A model generated the notes under the pieces. The model was given only the letters and a program-made list of their open reading frames with translations. It searched no databases and had not been told where the DNA came from. Of a DNA stretch of 64,000 bases, positions 12,143 to 22,942 are shown one piece after another; position 1 is the stretch's first letter, and each line of letters opens with the position of its first letter. The DNA lies in contig JAGMWG010000001.1 in the NCBI GenBank assembly GCA_020744225.1, forward strand, positions 3,720,001 through 3,784,000, in the 5' to 3' direction. The stretch is from Paraphoma chrysanthemicola. Taxonomy: Eukaryota; Ascomycota; Dothideomycetes; Pleosporales; Phaeosphaeriaceae. Position numbers and translations under genes: made by a program.

Positions 12143-13894
12143 ATGTCATCCAAGGACGGATACCAATGGACAAGGACCGCAGGGCTCAAAACCGGTGTAC
12201 CTACCATCGGAGCTATCCAACCGCCTTCGAACTTGAAAGGATCAGAGGGTGAATTCGACGTTCTTGTCGTCGGTGGCGGCTACTGTGGCCTCACAGCCGC
12301 CCGTGACGCCGCCAACTATGGTAAGTACGAACTTCACGAATCTTGACTTATCCCTCCTATGATCTATTAGATGAGACTCTAGATCAGCTCACGTGCTTCG
12401 TATGCTAGGTTTGAGAGTTCTTTTGATTGAGGCGCGTGACCGCATCGGCGGACGATCATGGTCATCGAATATTGGTGGATACCCGTATGAAATGGGCGGG
12501 ACTTGGGTGCACTGGGCACAACCGCACGTTTGGCGGGAGATTTCGCGATATCAGATGCGTGATGAGATTGTCTCATCATACGATTTCTCCAAGGGTCTGA
12601 ACAAGTTCCTCTTGGTTAACAGCAATGGAACTCAAGCCATGAGCCATGATGAAGAGGTAAGCTCTCGACTGGGGCCTCAATTGAAAAACAGGATCATTGA
12701 GATGGACTTGAGTGGGCTAACATTGCCATACATTAGGATTCATTGATGGAGTCAGCATTGACCAAAGTCGTCAACGTTGATGGGCAAAATGGCCGACTTA
12801 TCATGCCATTCCCGCATACTGCCAAATACAGTGCCGATGCACTTGCTTACGACGAAATCTCTGTAGCAGACCGCATTGATCAAATAAAAGATACGCTTAC
12901 TCCTAACGAGCGCGCTGGTGTCGAAGGTTTTGTCCTCCTCTGTAGCGGAGGTACCACTGCGACCACGAGTTTCTTTGAATTCTTGCACTGGTGGGCACTG
13001 TGCGAGCACACTTACCGCGGATGCATTGAGTATCTCGTGAAGTACAAGTTTGTGGGTGGACAATCGAGTTTCGCCATCAAATTCTTCAACGAGAGTCTGG
13101 CAACGAACAAATTGAGCTACGTTATGGAAACCCCAATAGCGAAGGTGGAGCAAGGCAAAGATTCCGTCAAAGTCATTGCCCGGAACGGTCGAACCTTCAA
13201 AGGCGCAAGACTGATTTCTACGGTCCCGCTGAACGTTTTGGATACCATTACCTTCGAGCCTTCCTTGTCGCCAGAAAAGATTGCAGCTTTCAACATCAAG
13301 CACGTGAACCAATGCATCAAAGTACATGCGGAGGTTACCAACACCGACCTCCGCTCTTGGACTGGAATCAACTATCCTAATAACAAGCTTCTCTACGGAT
13401 TTGGGGATGGAACTCTACCCAATGGCAACACGCATGTCGTCACGTTTGGTGCGCAACACAATCACTTCGAGCCTGATGAAACCATGGAGGAAACCCTCGA
13501 GGCCTTGAATGGTTTGGTAGTGATGAAGGTTGAAAAAGTGGTATGTACTAGATCTGCGGAAATATCAGACTGAGCCGTAGCTCTAACCAGCACGATCAGG
13601 TTGGACATAATTGGTCTAAAGATGAATTCGCAAAAGGAGCATGGTACGTCGAAAGCATCTTCTGATACACACTGCTGACAAGAGTTGCCAAGGTTCTTCC
13701 CCGCCCCTCGATACTTGGGTAAGTATCTCGATATTCTACGGGCTCGTGAGGGCAATGTGTTTTTCCACAGTTCAGACTGGGCACTTGGGTGGCGGAGTTT
13801 CATCGATGGCGCCATTGAAGAAGGAACGAGAGCGGCACTAGCGGTGAAGCTGGACTTGGCCTCGCGAGCGAATGAGGTCCGAAGTGCCCTCTAG
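12143..13894 (+). CDS. Flavin monoamine oxidase (MAO-N-like)
   Basis: Oxidises primary amines to aldehydes with release of ammonia and hydrogen peroxide, using FAD; 491 residues, close to Aspergillus MAO-N. Exons are 12143-12320, 12409-12656, 12737-13540, 13600-13643 and 13693-13894; every junction keeps frame. The FAD-binding motif is near residues 39-60 (VLVVGGGYCGLTAARDA) followed by LLIEARDRIGGRSWS. A substrate-domain stretch GGTWVHWAQPHVW and the C-terminal flavin segment SSDWALGWRSFIDGA are present. The last three residues are SAL, a weak match to a peroxisomal PTS1 tail; a peroxisomal location would fit a peroxide-producing oxidase. The start is supported by the short leader and the conserved N-terminal motif TRTAGLKTGVPTIG. 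Pairing with the amidase suggests amine and amide use as nitrogen source. Confidence 0.93.
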
Positions 13895-15441
13895 TTTTGT
13901 TTCAAGTTTGCATTAAGTTCTGACAAGTACTTTTGATTTCATCGAACTTGACAACTGCAACGAGTATCTATTAACATGGGGATGCGTCCAAGTTGTTCAC
14001 ACAACCGTCACTTTATCTCCCAATATTGACATGGACTCTTGTTTGTCAGAATGCTACTGCTTATAATAACGGCACAATCACAGCTCTACCATATCCAGTG
14101 TTTTCAAGCGATTGCTTATATATTCGGCGCGGAAAGCTATGCATGTTTGCCAATATAAAACAAGCACCTGCACTATGTACAATTTGAACGACATAACGTG
14201 CATTCCCTGGACAAGTTGTTAGGAGACTAAGTAATGGAAGGTAAGAGATGCATCTGAGTCGTGGCATGGAAGAAAGGTTAGCGGTGCAAACACACCAGTC
14301 AAATTTCCAAATCCTGCCAAACCGTGCCTCCAGTATCAATGAGTTCAAACGGCCCTCATCACTGTAGAGCGTAGACAACTTGGATTGTATGAATGGAGGT
14401 ATTATCGCGGCTTCTAGGCCAGGGCGTCGTAGTCTTCGTGCACGAATTGCGAGCGACTTGGAAATAGGATTCGGGAACGCGCGGGTACAAGGCAAGTCAA
14501 AGCGAATGCGATGGGATCACCACTAGTACAGGCGCTTGTCATCGTGCGTTCAATGTCCATCGACTACAATTGTTAATCAGTTTTTTGCGGAGACAAAGCC
14601 TTCCAACCTTATCTATCGCTCGACATGGAACTTCTTCGATAGCGACGACGCAGTGAATGTGCTTGATAGGTCCTAATCGTTGCTCTATCGATCATCCGGA
14701 TCTGGAAATAGAGGAACGTGTAATTTTGGTCACATGCCCCCTTCGCCAGCTTAGCGCCGGTGGGGCTGTTTCTCACCTCGATTGCCTATCGTGGAAGAAG
14801 CATTGACCACAACTTCTCCGCCAGCACCGTGTGGGGTAGCCTTGGCAGGAATCTGGCGCTAAGCAAGTTAGTCCCATCCTAGCATTTCCTGGCTGACACC
14901 AACTTGGGCCGAAATTTTGCTCAGAGAACAGCGTATCGGCGCAAGATTCGTCCGGTGTGGATGTCGTAGGTTTAAGTAAGTCAGCCATAGATTAGCTAGA
15001 TACCAGATCGGGCATTTGCAGCGAGAAAACCCGAGTCTTTTCGAGAAGTACGGAATTTGGAACTATTTGTTACACGTGCTACAGCAGTAGGGTGCTTCTT
15101 CAATGCTCCTCTGATATCTAGTCATTGGAAAGTCGATCCGAGTTCAGGATTACTGATAGAGCATTTGAGGCCATGGCTTAATCATACTCCGCGATCATCC
15201 AAACACATGTGTATCTCCTAGAGATAGGGAACAGTAGTCCGCGTCCTAAGACTTTTGGATATTGCACTCGGTATCAGCGATCTGTCTAGGCAAGACGCTC
15301 TTGAGCGGATTAACATAAATAGTTTAATCCTGCCCCTCTTTTGTATAGAAATAAGCCCTCTATTATCATCCTGTTCTCAAGGGAGCGTCAATATTTCGCG
15401 TCTTTGCACGCGTTTCAAGTCTTCATCTTTTCACCTGTACG
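13895..15441. other. Gene-free 1.5-kb region between amine oxidase and transporter
   Basis: No open frame with a credible start or domain. An open frame at 13993 looks like a small secreted peptide but begins at TTG, not ATG. The region includes the upstream sequence of the transporter. Confidence 0.5.
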
Positions 15442-17333
15442 ATGTTCTTATCAGAACCCGTGTCTGATGACATGGACAACGCTCTCTCAGTGCCCGGAAC
15501 AACTCACTTGATTGACCTGCAGCACAACCTTCGTACGAGGCACGGAGACGGTAAACAGAGCGATGTTATACTCCATCCCCAACCTTCAGCAGACCCGGAT
15601 GATCCTCTGAACTGGGCCCCTCGCCGGAAGCTCCTCAACACCATTTGCTGGTGCCTGTACACGTTGGTGATCGGAATCGCAAATTCAGTCGTCTACTCTG
15701 TTCTCGCTCCGATTACGATAAGCACAGGCATGCCTGGTAAGATGGAAATTAGGACCTTGGTCTTTCAGTCTAAACCATTACTTACAAACGTGTCCAGTCA
15801 AAACCTTAAACGAGGGTACCGCTTCCTGTTCTTGCTTGCTGGCTGGGGTCTTCTCTTCTGGCAACCGTTCGCCATGCAGTACGGCAAGCGGCTGACCTAT
15901 CTGCTTTCTCTTGTCGGCACTATTGGCATGACTATGTGGGCCCCGTACATCACAACTAATGGTCAATGGCTTGCAAAGCACATTCTCAGCGGCTTCTTCG
16001 CCGCGCCTATTGAGGCACTCTGCGAAGCAAGTGTAACGGATCTGGTTAGATGCAACATCTTCAAACTTCAGACTCGACGACGCTAATCTTTGGGAAGTAC
16101 TTCTCCCATGAGCGCGGCACATACACAGGACTCTATTCGCTTTTTCTTGGGGGTTCAAACGTATTCGCTCCCGTTATTGCGGGATTTATCGCTGACGGCC
16201 AAGGCTGGCGATGGGTTTTTTTACTGGGCTGCAATATTTTGCGCGTTCGCACTGATCTTCCTCTTTTTTGCCCTCGAGGAGACCAATTTCGACCGACCGA
16301 TCTTTGGTGTAGCTGTCCTAGTTGGCGAATCCACGTTGGTAGCGACCGAAAGCAACCTGGAAACAGAAAAGGCCACAAGAAGCGGTTCAACATCCGGAGA
16401 GAGACCACAAGAGGCTCCGCAACAGATTTACTCACGGAAGTCATATATGGCTAAGCTGAGTCTGTTTGATAAGCCGCGTCCGTTCATGATGCTTCGCCGC
16501 GTTAAAGAGCAGCTACTATATCTGTCCTGGCCGCTTGTGATTTACTGTAAGTTTGACATTCAATAGGTACCTAATAGGTACCTTCTCTTGTCATGGGACT
16601 GACTTTTCAAAGGTGGATTTGCGTATGGCTCGTCTGTTATTTGGTTCAACGTTCTGAACGCCACCGCGTCTATCATCTTTACTTCTCTACACTACCAGTT
16701 CTCAGCATCGATGGTAGGTCTGACCTATCTATCACCGCTTATTGCGTCTTTCGTAGGGTGAGCACAGATATCAGGCTTAGATGATGTGGAGTCCACTAAC
16801 GTACTAGTGCCGCTATCTTTGGATTGTATTCGGATAACTTCCTGTTACGCCTCGCCCGTCGTAATGGGGGCATTTTCGAGCCAGAGCAACGACTATGGCT
16901 GTGCGTCATAAGCAGCGTCTTGATCCCGGCCGCCCTGATTCTCTGGGGTGTGGGAGCGAACGATGAGATACACTGGATAGGACTTGTGATTGCCATGGGT
17001 ATGTTGACCACCGGCTTGGCCTCTGGTATGATCATTAGTTTGACCTACTTGGTCGACTGCTACCATGATATTGCGGCTGAAGCCCTCACAAGTGTCATCT
17101 TGATCCGCAACACTATGAGCTTCGCTATCGGTTACGGCATCACACCCTGGCTGGAGAACCTAGGCCTTCGTGATTGTTTCATTAGCGCTGCGATCATAGG
17201 CCTCGTGGCTAGTTTGGCTTGGATCCCTATCATCAAGTACGGCAAGGCACTGAGACTGCGTAGCAAGGACAACTATCTTCAAAAAGTGCAGCAGAAGCAG
17301 CAGCAGCGGAGTGGTGTTCATGAGGTTGCATAA
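15442..17333 (+). pseudogene. MFS transporter with two apparent frameshifts
   Basis: A major-facilitator drug:H+ antiporter-like protein expected to have about 12 membrane segments. Exons are 15442-15736, 15798-16044, 16098-16546, 16613-16757 and 16808-17333; an alternative start is at 15472. Family landmarks are present in order: DPDDPLNWAPRRK, LFWQPFAMQYGKR, HERGTYTGLYSLFLGG, FGLYSDNFLLRLARR. The reading breaks twice. After removing intron 1 the frame gives VKTLNEGT and then must shift (one base missing near 15820) to reach FLFLLAGWG. At a run of seven T (16214-16222) one base is extra before YWAAIFCAF. Retaining intron 1 restores the frame past the first break but loses the conserved segment. 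It could be a decayed gene or two sequence errors. It sits between the amine oxidase and a regulator, so amine uptake is a possible former role. Confidence 0.7.
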
Positions 17334-17976
17334 TGTCGGTACTACTGTTGCTCAAGCTGGTCAGATATGCCAAGAGAAAGTGACGACAGTGCATGAGGCA
17401 ATATCTTCAAGAGTTTATCTGATGGACAAAGTCTGGGCTGTACGAAAACACGAAGACTTGGTAGGCGAAAATGAGAATTAGAAGTCGTTGTGTCACTTTC
17501 AATTAGTGTTCGACTTCCGTGAAATAAGCGCATTGTGCTTTTGATGTTGAAACAGCAGCCTACAGCATGAGAGGAGTTTTTGACCTCTTCCGCCCTGTCT
17601 GTAGCTACCGATTCCGCTCGGCTGGTCATTTGTCCGAGTCGCTATGGCTAATCGTGGGCCGAGGTCTAAGCTCTGTAACGTATTTGATTGGCCACAACAA
17701 TCGAGACGGCGATAAGATATCCGCGATGTGACGATAAAGATAACCGCGATGACAGGTCGGCTCTCCATATCTTGGATCGAGTTGTTCTCCGTTCAGCTTG
17801 CAGTCCATGTATGCCCACCTACCTACCTATCATTGGACTAACTGCGCTCCACCCATCACTTTCAAGCGGCTCCCGAGGGGCAAGAATCGCAAAGCTCCGC
17901 GATAAAAAATCCACCCGACTCAGACCTTGCATCAGCAAACGGCGACGTCTCAAGTCGACGTAGCGCCGAAATATAG
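17334..17976. other. Intergenic region upstream of the Zn2Cys6 regulator
   Basis: 643 bp without recognised coding sequence or repeats. Confidence 0.5.
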
Positions 17977-19643
17977 ATGCCGAGTACGAGTTGTCGTGAG
18001 TGCTCGCGGCGGCGCATCAAGTGTGATGCCAGTGTGCCACATTGCCAGAAGTGCAAAAAGAAAGGGTTAGAGTGCTCTGGATACGGGTTCCGCTACCGCT
18101 TTGCCAATAGCCTTTCCTCAGACCGACAGCAGCCGTCAACGCGATACACCCGCAAATTATCACCAACCTTGCAACTCCTTCTCCCGACTGTACCACGGCC
18201 TCTGCGCTGGGCTGGTCCAGTACAGCCTCTCACTAAAAGACAGCTGCTCAAACGGCATTTGACCCAAGAAGATTTCGTTGCTGATAGTAAAAAAGGAGAT
18301 AGAACAGGCCAGAAGTATATACGACGGATACAGCGACCGAGCCCCCTAAGCGAGTCCTCCTTAAATTCACGCCCTACAACTCCAACTCCTCATTGTGATG
18401 GCAATGAGTCGACGACCTCGAAGTCACCTGCGGCTTGTCGCAGAGCAATGTCCAGTGACACAATGTGGCTGGGAACGACTATCCCAGATGTTACGCTCAT
18501 GTGGGTTTCGGATCCTCATGTGCGCATGCTGATGAGTCACTGTGAGGCTGCCGCACGCCCCCCCCCCCCCATCCTCTCACTTTTTTTCTCCCTCCAATCT
18601 CACTCTCACTGCTGCCTTTTGAATACTACCTCGATGAGACGCTGACTCCGAGAAGTTTCAGAAGCCGTGGCCCCAATAATGGTCGTTCTCGATTGCATTT
18701 CGAACGGTTATCGGGATGTCATTTTACCCCTGGCAGTCGAGAACTGCATGGTGCAGAGGGCTGTGGCCGTGGTTGCAGCCCATCATTTAGCTGCTAAAAG
18801 GCCAGAGTTGCATAAGCCCGCCTTGGCTGGACAGATGGCCATTATCTCGAAGCTCCGTCGACATGCCTTTGAGGTTGATTCAGAAGGCATTTTGAACACG
18901 GCAACGCTTGCAACGGTCCTAGTACTGCTTGTAGGTGACACTGTGACCGGTGGAAACGACTTCGTGCATTTGTTACATATGCTCAGATTCTTGCTGCAGT
19001 CTGCCCGCACTTGTGAAGGGCTAACACCTCAAGTTCGCGATTTTTTCCAACAGCAAGCAAAGATGTGAGTCTGTTTCGCCGTCAACTTTCCCATTCAATC
19101 GTGTCTATTATGGACGCTTGTCTGCTATATAGGCTAATCTCATCTCGATAAAGGTTTCAGTTCTTTGGTTTCCCACTCTCGCAAGAAATCGAGGGCATAC
19201 GCGTTATGCAGGATCAGCACGTGAACTACCTAGAATTCATGGATTATTCCATCTCGCCGGCTTCCAGGCACTTCAATACGGTCAAAATCCTGCGATCCGC
19301 CATCGCAGATGCGCAAGAGATCTATAGACGACGGGCAGGCTCCATACTGACGGATGAGGATTCGCTTGCACTTCTGGAGCGGCTTCGGCAGCGAACAATG
19401 CACATCGACGATAGGGTCTATGGCGCCCATACACTGGTTTGGACATACTTCATCGCTGCAGCTGAAAGTCAGCTTCCTGGGCATCGCAACTACTTCACGC
19501 GACAACTCAAGTTACTTTATCGCCGCACTGGATTCCGCAGCATTGTAGCCGGACTTGGTTGCTTGGAAAGGCTATGGACAGCAGGAGACGGGACTAGATG
19601 GACAGAGCTGCTAGCAAAGGAAAGCCCTGTCCTGGTTATGTAA
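17977..19643 (+). pseudogene. Zn2Cys6 transcription factor, reading frame broken at a poly-C tract
   Basis: The N-terminus carries a complete binuclear zinc cluster (CRECSRRRIKCDASVPHCQKC, then C near residue 28), so it would bind DNA. The C-terminal half is a fungal-specific regulatory domain starting around AVAPIMVVLD and continuing through AAHHLAAKRPELHKPAL. An intron at 19065-19153 joins QQQAKM to FQFFGFPLSQE. Between the halves the frame fails. The first frame stops at 18643; a second frame encodes FEYYLDETL (18618-18645), and the third resumes at LREVSEAVAPIM. The switch lies in a C13 run and T-rich stretch (18558-18587), plus one extra base near 18646. No GT..AG pair explains it. It may be a decayed regulator of the neighbouring catabolic genes, or a sequence error at homopolymers; a second short gene from 18667 is less likely. 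Confidence 0.65.
18558..18570 (+). repeat. C13 homopolymer inside the regulator gene
   Basis: Thirteen consecutive C, followed within 20 bases by seven T. It coincides with the loss of frame in the Zn2Cys6 gene and is a likely slippage site. Confidence 0.85.
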
Positions 19644-19987
19644 AAAGCCAACACCAGAAAAACCAAAAAAACCCACCACAAAAAGACAGAAAGGCGCTCG
19701 GAGCATACTTGGTCCTACTGCCTAGATACGAGCCTGGAAATCCTAATGACCTTGTATAACGACTCTCGGGGCAGAGGTAACCTCGTCTTGAAGGACTAGG
19801 CGTCTACCAAACGAAGACGGTGTAAACATTGTCAGGATAGATTGTAGGCTGCGAAAAAACTGTCAACGGTCAGTGCTTGACAGCGAGGCTGCAGATTACA
19901 GTGCGTAGCGATACCGGTATCCCCTGCTCAACCACCGCTTGATCGCTCCCGCCGCTTCGTCAAGATCGCTACCCTCATCAATAACGT

Positions 19988-20560
19988 TCAGCTGCACCAG
20001 CGACGGATGGTCACGGTAAATGCGCCTCGCTTCAGTGTGCCGACGTCCTTAGTGCTCACCAACAGCACCGTTAAGTACTCGATATTGTGTCGCTGCGTCT
20101 TGCCTATGCCACCTAGGCCGTGCACGGCTACTGTCTTGCGAGACCCGTTGTGCTGAAGCTCTCTATGGATAGCGTCCAGCTCCTCGCTCCACCCAACGAA
20201 GTGGTCGACGTGCGACACCTCTAGCACGCTGGACTGGACTAAGAACATCTTGTTATTACCACTACATTCGCTGATATGCTTGCACCCACCAATCATATCG
20301 CCCGCTCTCGCAGCCATCATCCGCAGATGGCCTGACAGTTTCTTGCATCTAAAGTTTGACCTCGACTCAAACTTGACCACGTTGGTGTGGTCGGTGTGTG
20401 TCGCGATCGGCTCGCCGTCTGCAACACCTGGGACTACAGCGGACGCTCGAGGAACGACCTGGCTGCCGCCTTCGCGCGGCGTGCCCAAGAACACGATTCT
20501 GTATGTGATAGTCGAGCGTGCTACAGAGGCTGTAGGAAGCGCACTTACGATTTTCACGAG
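19988..20560 (-). pseudogene. NLR-type (NB-ARC/NACHT) STAND protein remnant
   Basis: The minus strand shows an N-terminal linker typical of fungal NLRs with a hydrolase-like head (SAVVPGVADGEPIATHTDHTN then VVKFESRSN), then FVGWSEELDAIHREL and a Walker A P-loop (AVHGLGGIGKTQ, around 20095-20130). Directly after the P-loop the expected helix is shortened, and the sequence resumes as VLLVSTKDVGTLKRG before a stop. No intact effector, Walker B or repeat domain is found in this frame or the flanks. Full proteins of this kind mediate nonself recognition and cell death; this copy cannot encode one. There is no good start codon. Confidence 0.6.
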
Positions 20561-21399
20561 AATCCTGCGTAGGCTGTGCGCCCTCAGTCCCTACCTGCGT
20601 GACCTCCCTCTCCAAGAATAGGTCCGAGACCAGCGTTCGTGCATAGTCGAACTGGTACTGGCGCATTGGGCAGGTCGCGCAGCCAATTGACGCCATTGTC
20701 AGCCGTCTCGCAGGGGCCATGCCCATGACGCGAATCAATTGCGCGCTGTACCTTAGCTCAACGTCCGCCGCTCGCCGGGATCTGGCGCGAAAACGATCGA
20801 TGCAGGCTGCGTGATGCGACAGCTGCGCACAATTTCGCAGAAGGGCAGGGGCTAACAGCGGCTCGTGCTGACTTCTTCCTGCTGCCGTCTCCCAACCAGC
20901 CAAGCAACGCGCCTCATATCGCGCCCTGAAAGCGCACACACTGACAAAAGTCTGTCTGAGGTCGGCCGCTACAGCACTTTATCAGCCGCTGGGAACCTAG
21001 ACGCACCATGCAATACCTTGTCTAGATCCAGCGGGTTCCTCTGCCACGACTTCATCAGACGTTGGAAGTACAAGCTGTTTTGCAATATCGTCATTCTCGA
21101 TTAATGATCTCAAATGCTGGACATTTCTCATTGAGTGCAAATACAGTGCGCTGGGACAAATAATATCCCAATTTCATGATCCATTCAAAAGCAACGGTGT
21201 AGGCACAGCATGTCAAGATGAGGATCTCCATACACCTGACACATATCCATCTGATTTAGATGGCTTGGTATGAGGTAAAGAAACAAAGTTTTGTAGATTT
21301 CCATCGAATTAAGTAAACAAACATAGACTTGCTCCTAACCGCCAGCATGAGCCGAAAACGTAGACCGAATGCAAATACGCCAAACTTCCTAGTGAGTAT
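20561..21399. other. Decayed region without readable genes
   Basis: Minus-strand open frame 20367-20939 overlaps the NLR remnant in another frame and shows no domain. It probably derives from the same element or a neighbouring dead gene. Confidence 0.4.
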
Positions 21400-22099
21400 C
21401 CTGTGGCTTCTTCTTGACTAACATCAACGGGTGGTGACGTGGTAGTGACAGCTGCTAGAGAAGCTGGACAGCGATGCCATTCTCCGGTGCTTCGGTCTCG
21501 AGGTTGGCGTTAGGCTCATCGAAGACTGGGAGGAGACGAGGTACCGGAGCCTGAGCTATCACCAACAGCCCCATCACCAAAGTGGCTATCTACGACAGAT
21601 ATCAACATTTCGCACACGGTGCAAGTTTGCTCGAGCTTACTTCGCTTGGGTCCTTGGTAGTCATCCAGCACAGTACCAGTTCACCCAAGCGGCGGATTTG
21701 TCCGAGCTGACGGCTGTATCCCAGAGACTGCTTCGAGATTTCAATAGCAGCCTGAGCATCTTGGCAACATGTTTGTGCAACCTAGGTCAGCTGCGGAATG
21801 TGCCTCAAGCTGGTCCTCGTTCCTCAGTCCAAAGTCTGCCTGAGCAAGTTCGAGCGTGGCTTCGGTCTCGTCTAGCTGTTCTTGATATCTTAGCGTACCC
21901 ATCTTAAAATCAGTTGGTATACTTCTCACACTCCTCACCGTTTCTCTCATATACCTTAGCTTGCTTCGAAAGGGCAGAATTCTCTGCCTCTGGTCGAACG
22001 CGTCGGTCTTGCTCCTCGGCAGCTTGGGCGGCCGCCGATCTACGTACGTCTTCGGCTCTAGATAGCTGTGATTTTAGAGAATTGTTGGAGGGCTGACTC

Positions 22100-22130
<31 letters not shown>

Positions 22131-22142
22131 CTTCTTCTTCTT

Positions 22143-22173
<31 letters not shown>

Positions 22174-22320
22174 TGCAGGAAAGTAGTATTCAGCGCGAGC
22201 CAGACGGGCTTCCAAATCGTTGACCGTCTACTGGACGTGTTTATCCCGATGCTTCAGGATATGCAAGTCATATAACGCTTTCTAGTTCCAAATGCGGGTG
22301 TTCAGATCGATATCTGTTGA
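21400..22320 (-). pseudogene. Broken coiled-coil gene with GAA expansion
   Basis: The minus strand carries coiled-coil-like coding sequence in pieces: NDLEARLARAEYYFPA then a stop, a run of Glu codons, SQPSNNSLKSQLSRAEDVRR, AEEQDRRVRPEAENSALSKQA, and in a shifted frame RYQEQLDETEATLELAQ and ADFGLRNEDQLEA. The heptad-like Leu and Glu/Arg spacing across the pieces indicates one former coiled-coil protein. At least two in-frame stops and one frame change separate them. Upstream to 22320 the reading contains further stops (HTRIWN, LYDLHILKHRDKH). The family is not recognised. Confidence 0.5.
22101..22171 (+). repeat. (CTT)n trinucleotide microsatellite, about 24 units
   Basis: Pure CTT/TTC repeats for 71 bases; on the minus strand GAA, read as Glu within the dead coiled-coil gene. 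It is the longest simple repeat in the window. Confidence 0.95.
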
Positions 22321-22942
22321 GCAATCAGCGTCTAAAAATTGGATCCTTCTTTCCTACCCCCTTCACACGTTATCTCATTTGTGGTGCTGAACTTAATTCG
22401 ATGTTTGGTTTTGAGATTACTATATAACTAGCTTTAGTATTTTTTTTTAAACTTTATCCACATTTATCTTCTACACTAGATATTAGTGCAGTATTACCTA
22501 GTAATACATTACACCTAGAAGTTAGGTTCATTATGGGCGGTGTGGCTGTGCATAAACTTGGCCGGGCTTTAGCCACAGAACTCCGAATCTTTTCTAAGTA
22601 CCAGCGTCTAAGTCCTGCATCTCGACAACAGATGGACAGATTTTGATAATTCTGACACCGTTGGAATCGTAGCGTTGATTCTGCACAATTTGGTATATCG
22701 AACTTATATTTGCAGTCACTGTGTAGCTGTGTAAATCTCCTGTAAGACCTCTGCGCGAGTCATGTTACGCTTCGGCATGGCGTTAGCCCTCGCGCCCTTA
22801 CTCCGGCAGCTATGGAGCCCTTCGCGCGAGCACTCGAGATAACTTAACCGCATCGCAAACACCATGTCGCCCCTCCTACCCGTTCAATGTCTTTATCCTT
22901 CTCCATAACCATTCCATAACTTCCTCTCCACATCCCATCACA
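22321..22942. other. AT-rich intergenic region with repeat copy C
   Basis: 22380-22540 is AT-rich with T-runs and no coding signal, and 22615-22692 is the third repeat copy. The last 100 bases are a pyrimidine-rich leader for the next gene. Confidence 0.55.
22615..22692 (+). repeat. 77-bp dispersed repeat, copy C
   Basis: Same order of words as copies A and B 14 kb away: CTGCATCTCGACAACAG, GACAGATTTTGATAATT, CCGTTGGAATCGTAGCG, TTGATTCTGC. More diverged, with several C-to-T type changes. Confidence 0.55.

Noticed and set aside
13993..14187. Small possibly secreted Cys-containing peptide of 64 residues
   Set aside because: Starts at TTG and has no in-frame ATG or splice site upstream.
18667..19643. 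Separate gene downstream of the zinc-cluster gene
   Set aside because: Its first codons continue a regulatory domain that needs the upstream zinc cluster; a broken single gene fits better.
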